A program made the translations under genes and the position numbers. Under the pieces are notes generated by a model. That model searched no databases. It was not told where the DNA came from and saw nothing but the letters and a program-made list of their open reading frames with translations. A DNA stretch of 64,000 bases from Monarcha castaneiventris obscurior. Lineage: Eukaryota; Chordata; Aves; Passeriformes; Monarchidae. The DNA is taken from assembly GCA_026261815.1 (NCBI GenBank), contig JAMPIT010000437.1, positions 5,220,001 to 5,284,000 of the forward strand, in the 5' to 3' direction. Shown here one piece after another: positions 60,401 through 64,000 of the stretch. Within the stretch, counting starts at the first letter, position 1. Each line of letters opens with the position of its first letter.

Positions 60401-63400
60401 GTACAGAGATAGATGTATTCCCAAAACACAGTGATTCATTTTTGTTAAATTGTTCATGTTTTTGGTTTTACTTGCAGTTGAAGAGTGTCAAATTTTGTGA
60501 AGTTGGTAAAAATACTTGTGCCCCTGTAGGTGCTGTTTTAACAGTGCTGGGCATGTTTTCCCTCCCACGCGGCATTCTGGGAACGAGCTGTTGGTTGTGA
60601 GCAAAATTGTCAGCTTTTGCAAATTAGAAACCAGCTCCAGCCATCCACAAATGACAGAGAGATTTCTGAACATCCTGAGCAGGGAAGACACAAAGAGAGG
60701 GGGTTTTGGGCTATGTCTGCATGGGCGTGTATGTGTGTGTAGTGTATAAATCCATCGAGTGAAGAACATTGTTCCAAGTGGGTGTTTGCACTTCTCAAGA
60801 GATTGAAAATACCAGACACTGAGCACAAGAATATGCTTTGTGTGCCAGGAAACAAATCTATATTAGCAACTGCAGAAAAATCAGTAGAATGTATATGAGT
60901 GATTTGATAAAAATCTTTTAAGGCAGAGTACGTCTGAGAAGCATTTTCATTATTGTAAATTGGATATTGAAAATATTTTTTCCCCAGACTAAAAACTTTT
61001 TTTCTGCTCCTGTAGTCATTAGATTTGTAATTAAGCTATGGAGTTTTTTTGTTTTGTTTTAAGAGAAAGACCTTGTTTTGTATCTTTTCCAGAACTGAAA
61101 GGAAGAAATAACTATTACAAGTCAAATGGTAGAACACAAGATATTTATTCATAACAGGTTCAGTAAATAATGTTTCTGTGGCCAGTTCCAAGCACTCTTT
61201 ATCAAGGAAATATTTAACATTTTTGCTGCCATTAGAATGTTACTCATCTAAATATGTAATAGGGGTTTTTTTCAGTTTTATTATCATTTTTTATATCTAG
61301 TATAATTATGCTTGTTCCTGGTATTGCTAAGGGCCTATGTCAGGTTCTCAGTTCATTGTCCCGAAGCACTTGATTTTCTTTCCGCAAGTTTCTTTGGTAA
61401 CTTGTTCTGTTGAATTTTAATTTAGGGCAACGTGATGCCCCATATGTTTATGTATGAGCTAAACATATTCATATATGATGTATATGCAGCTCATATTTTG
61501 GGGTTACTAAACAGCAAACAGTCACAAAGCACTGTCCTCTGGCTCTCCAGAACTACTTTTTTAACATTTAAACCAAAGAAATAACCCTAAATGCCGATAT
61601 TAATTCACAGTGTAGTTTAACACCCAATAATAAATGCCAAGTGTTAATAGTAAATCTATGGAGACAGTGCCATATTTTGTCATCTAAATACCTTTAACTA
61701 CCACAAGGTCTTTCAATATAATTAGTAGAGAATATTGAGCCCAGCCAGAAATATGGGATTCATCATTAAATTCAGAGGCTTCTTTATCTCTGTGAGTCTA
61801 ATCATGTGTGCAGACAAATTGTTAATGGCATGGGCTTTATTGCTCTTAGATTTCCTCTATTTGAAATGGAATAGCCTGCTTTGTGAGAAATAATTAGGTT
61901 TCATTGTTCTACCTGCATCAAGTCTTGTTGATAATCTTACGGTTTTAGCAATTCAGATTCAGAGAGTAGTTGGTGGTGGTGATGATGTTTCATTTTAAAT
62001 CGCAAAGTATTGTTATTTTTCCTCCTTTGTCCTTCATATTTTCTTTCCTTTCTTGTGACAGTAATATATGTAATATCACTAACTTTCAATGGGAGAAAGT
62101 CAATAATTAACAAATGAAAACCATTTGGGTTTGCAATATGCAGATTTGAAAATATATCTTCTTTGGTTGGCACATGCTGTAATGTTTTGTAGGGCGCCTC
62201 ACCTATGCCTGTGCAATCAGAAATGTAAAGCCTCAAGGCAATGACAACCTATTACATAATCATATACAATTCTCAGTGATTTACAAACTCATTGTTTGAC
62301 CTTGCTTTTTTTGGTTGGGTGAGTTATGATTATGCTTAAGGATTAATTAGCCTTCTGGTACTTGTTCACGTAGAAGAAAGAATTGCTTATCTGTAGCAAG
62401 GGTCATTTGCTGTGTCTTGAAGTCTCTGGAGAAATCCCTCTCATGTTTTTCAGTTTTAGGAAGTCCCAGAATTAATATAAGCTGAGGTTTTATATGAAAC
62501 CAAGGGACTGTATGTCAGGGACATTTAGCAGATTTGTTGCTTGTAGCTCCAGAGGAGGGATCTTGGCTCTTTTGGCATAAGTACCAAGTCTCTTGTTGGC
62601 TAATGCATTTCAAAATGATTTTTAGAATGAGATTCTTGTCCCGAATGCACAGTAGGAAAAAACAGCAATCTGACTGAGAAGTCACTATGAGATGCATTTC
62701 TCTGTCTACCGGGTAAAAGACTATACATCTTTTGTCCAGGTCTGCATTTCACATTTCCAAGCACATTCCTCACAGATTTCCAATATTGTCCTATGGCACT
62801 GCAGTGTGTGCACTGTCAGTGCCCTCTGGCTAGGAGAGTTCTAAAGCCCCAGGAAAATACTGAATATTTTTTTCCTTTCTTGTGCCAAGGCAAATTCTTG
62901 GAGAATTTTTAATTGTTCACCCTGTATTAGTATGTCCTGACACTGTTCTAACCATACCCGAAATCTGTTGACCAATTCTCAGGTAAATTTTAATTTAGAT
63001 GTGCTTTCATCCTAAAGCCAGAACACTGCAAACACTTGTGGGAGTTATTCAAGAAGCAGCTCCAGAGGGGGTTGTTCAGTCACTAGACTTGTGGGATCTA
63101 CTTTAATGCCTGTAGTGTAAACAGACACTGACATCTACTTACAAATACTTTCCTTAAGTTACAACTTCCCTGGGAAGATGGGGAACACTAAAACATCACA
63201 ATGAGAGCTGTTTTTTGTGAAATATTGGGTATTGCCTGTATGGCACGCAGGACCCTCAGTGCATACAAGTGGACTTTAAAGTCCCTTGCCCAGCATGAAC
63301 AGATTCTAATCTATTTTTGCAGTACAGTGCCTGTGCTTTTTCCATGACACAAATCCATCTCAAACCCAAGTCTCTTTGGGATCCTCAAGAGAAGTGATAT

Positions 63401-64000
63401 TTTGTCTACAGCTCCTCAGCTAAAACGTGGTTGATGTGATGCCTGCACACTGTATAATGGCCAAATTGGGACTTCTGCAATTTATACAATATTTCAGTAG
63501 ATAGAGCACTCATCCAGGCTTGCAAGACTGAAACTCTGGGCTCTTTGTAGCCTCAGGGAGATCAAATTCATACCTTTCATTTCTCATTAAAGCGCCCTAG
63601 GTATGCAGTACAGAGGGCATTGTCCACTCCAGTTCCCTCTTGTCATTCTGCTAAAAACCCCTGCAGGGTCCTTGGGCTGAACAGACACAGTATGTCTGTG
63701 GTTCAGTCACTGAGGCAGCCTGGGTCAGCAGAGATCTTGGCCCAGTTACTAATCCAAGTTCAAAGTGCCTTTGGCCAAAGCACTCCGTGTAAAAATTATG
63801 AGCAGTCTCCAGAAGAGGGATCAGCCCCCAGCCCTCTCTTCCCGCTTGTCCTAAATAGGTGTTCTCACCCCTGGACTACAGACTGTGCTGCCCTGCTTTG
63901 GTTCCGGTTTGAGGGGTTTTCCACCGGGCTCTGGAGTGTAGAGAGTGCTTCTGGCTGAGGGCAGGTGGCTGGAGCGTTGCAGAAATGGGGAAAAGATGAG
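51461..64000 (+). other. NLGN1: NLGN1 large intron, distal part
   Basis: No exon was recognised; the constitutive exon that should begin with Asp-Ile-Arg-Asp and continue to a MVYIHGGSYMEG-like motif is not here. Repeats: a pyrimidine tract (52117-52150), a 13-bp direct repeat 21 bp apart at 52738-52771, a T14 run at 55831-55844, and a nested inverted repeat at 61453-61495. Frames such as 54363-54776 (-) and 58151-58519 (-) resemble no known protein. Confidence 0.6.
61453..61495. repeat. Nested inverted repeat
   Basis: TATGAGCT (61453-61460) pairs with AGCTCATA (61488-61495). Inside, CATAT (61464-61468) pairs with ATATG (61482-61486), and a 10-bp palindrome TCATATATGA (61469-61478) forms the centre. 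It is AT-rich, so part of this may be chance. Confidence 0.5.

Noticed and set aside
63620..63958. 112-codon plus-strand frame at the right edge
   Set aside because: I considered an old mobile-element or gene fragment but could not match any family, and it lacks supporting signals.
24544..64000. Next constitutive NLGN1 exon, expected to encode a MVYIHGGSYMEG-like motif
   Set aside because: I looked for it in the open frames and by eye and did not find it. It most likely lies beyond 64000.
1..64000. A previously undescribed multi-gene system
   Set aside because: The only supported gene is NLGN1. I see no gene cluster, mobile cargo or RNA system, so the unusual content is regulatory and repeat structure around that gene.

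Overview
The window looks like nuclear DNA from a bird. It is an AT-rich, intron-dominated vertebrate landscape with four CR1 LINE fragments covering only about 1.2% of the sequence, one sharp CpG island, and spliced coding exons of neuroligin-1 (NLGN1) on the + strand. CR1 with low repeat density points to a bird; other sauropsids cannot be excluded, and I cannot name the species.

Layout: 1-10904 is upstream non-coding DNA with two CR1 pieces (950-1326 and 8727-8780) and a perfect 13-bp inverted repeat (8440-8472). A CpG island (about 10905-12480) contains a TATA box (11607-11616), a candidate non-coding leader exon ending at a splice donor (about 11637-11746) and a G-quadruplex motif (11909-11937). 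A candidate 11.5-kb intron follows. The first coding exon of NLGN1 has 5' UTR at 23229-23541 and coding sequence at 23542-24034, giving residues 1-164: signal peptide plus the N-terminal part of the cholinesterase-like domain. A short 449-bp intron leads to the 60-nt alternatively spliced 'site A' cassette exon (24484-24543), which encodes the basic 20-residue insert. Everything from 24544 to 64000 appears to be one large intron; the next constitutive exon was not found and should lie to the right of the window.

How the parts relate: NLGN1 is a postsynaptic adhesion protein that binds presynaptic neurexins, and the site A insert changes its ligand preferences. The regulatory content sits around these exons: five short uORFs in the leader, one overlapping the main start; four UGCAUG (RBFOX-type) elements in the 449-bp intron before the cassette exon; a CU-rich (PTBP-type) tract and an 18-A run after it; and a decoy-like 3' splice site followed by an open frame whose stop codon overlaps an AATAAA. 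The distal intron holds a 21-copy, 16-bp minisatellite (34145-34480), one more CR1 fragment, several homopolymer tracts and a few AT-rich blocks with dense homeodomain-type cores.

I found no second protein-coding gene, RNA gene, intact transposon or CRISPR array. Most open frames of 60-340 codons here are chance frames in introns, in the GC-rich island or in the minisatellite. The alignments to NLGN1 and CR1 were made from memory of those families, not by database search.
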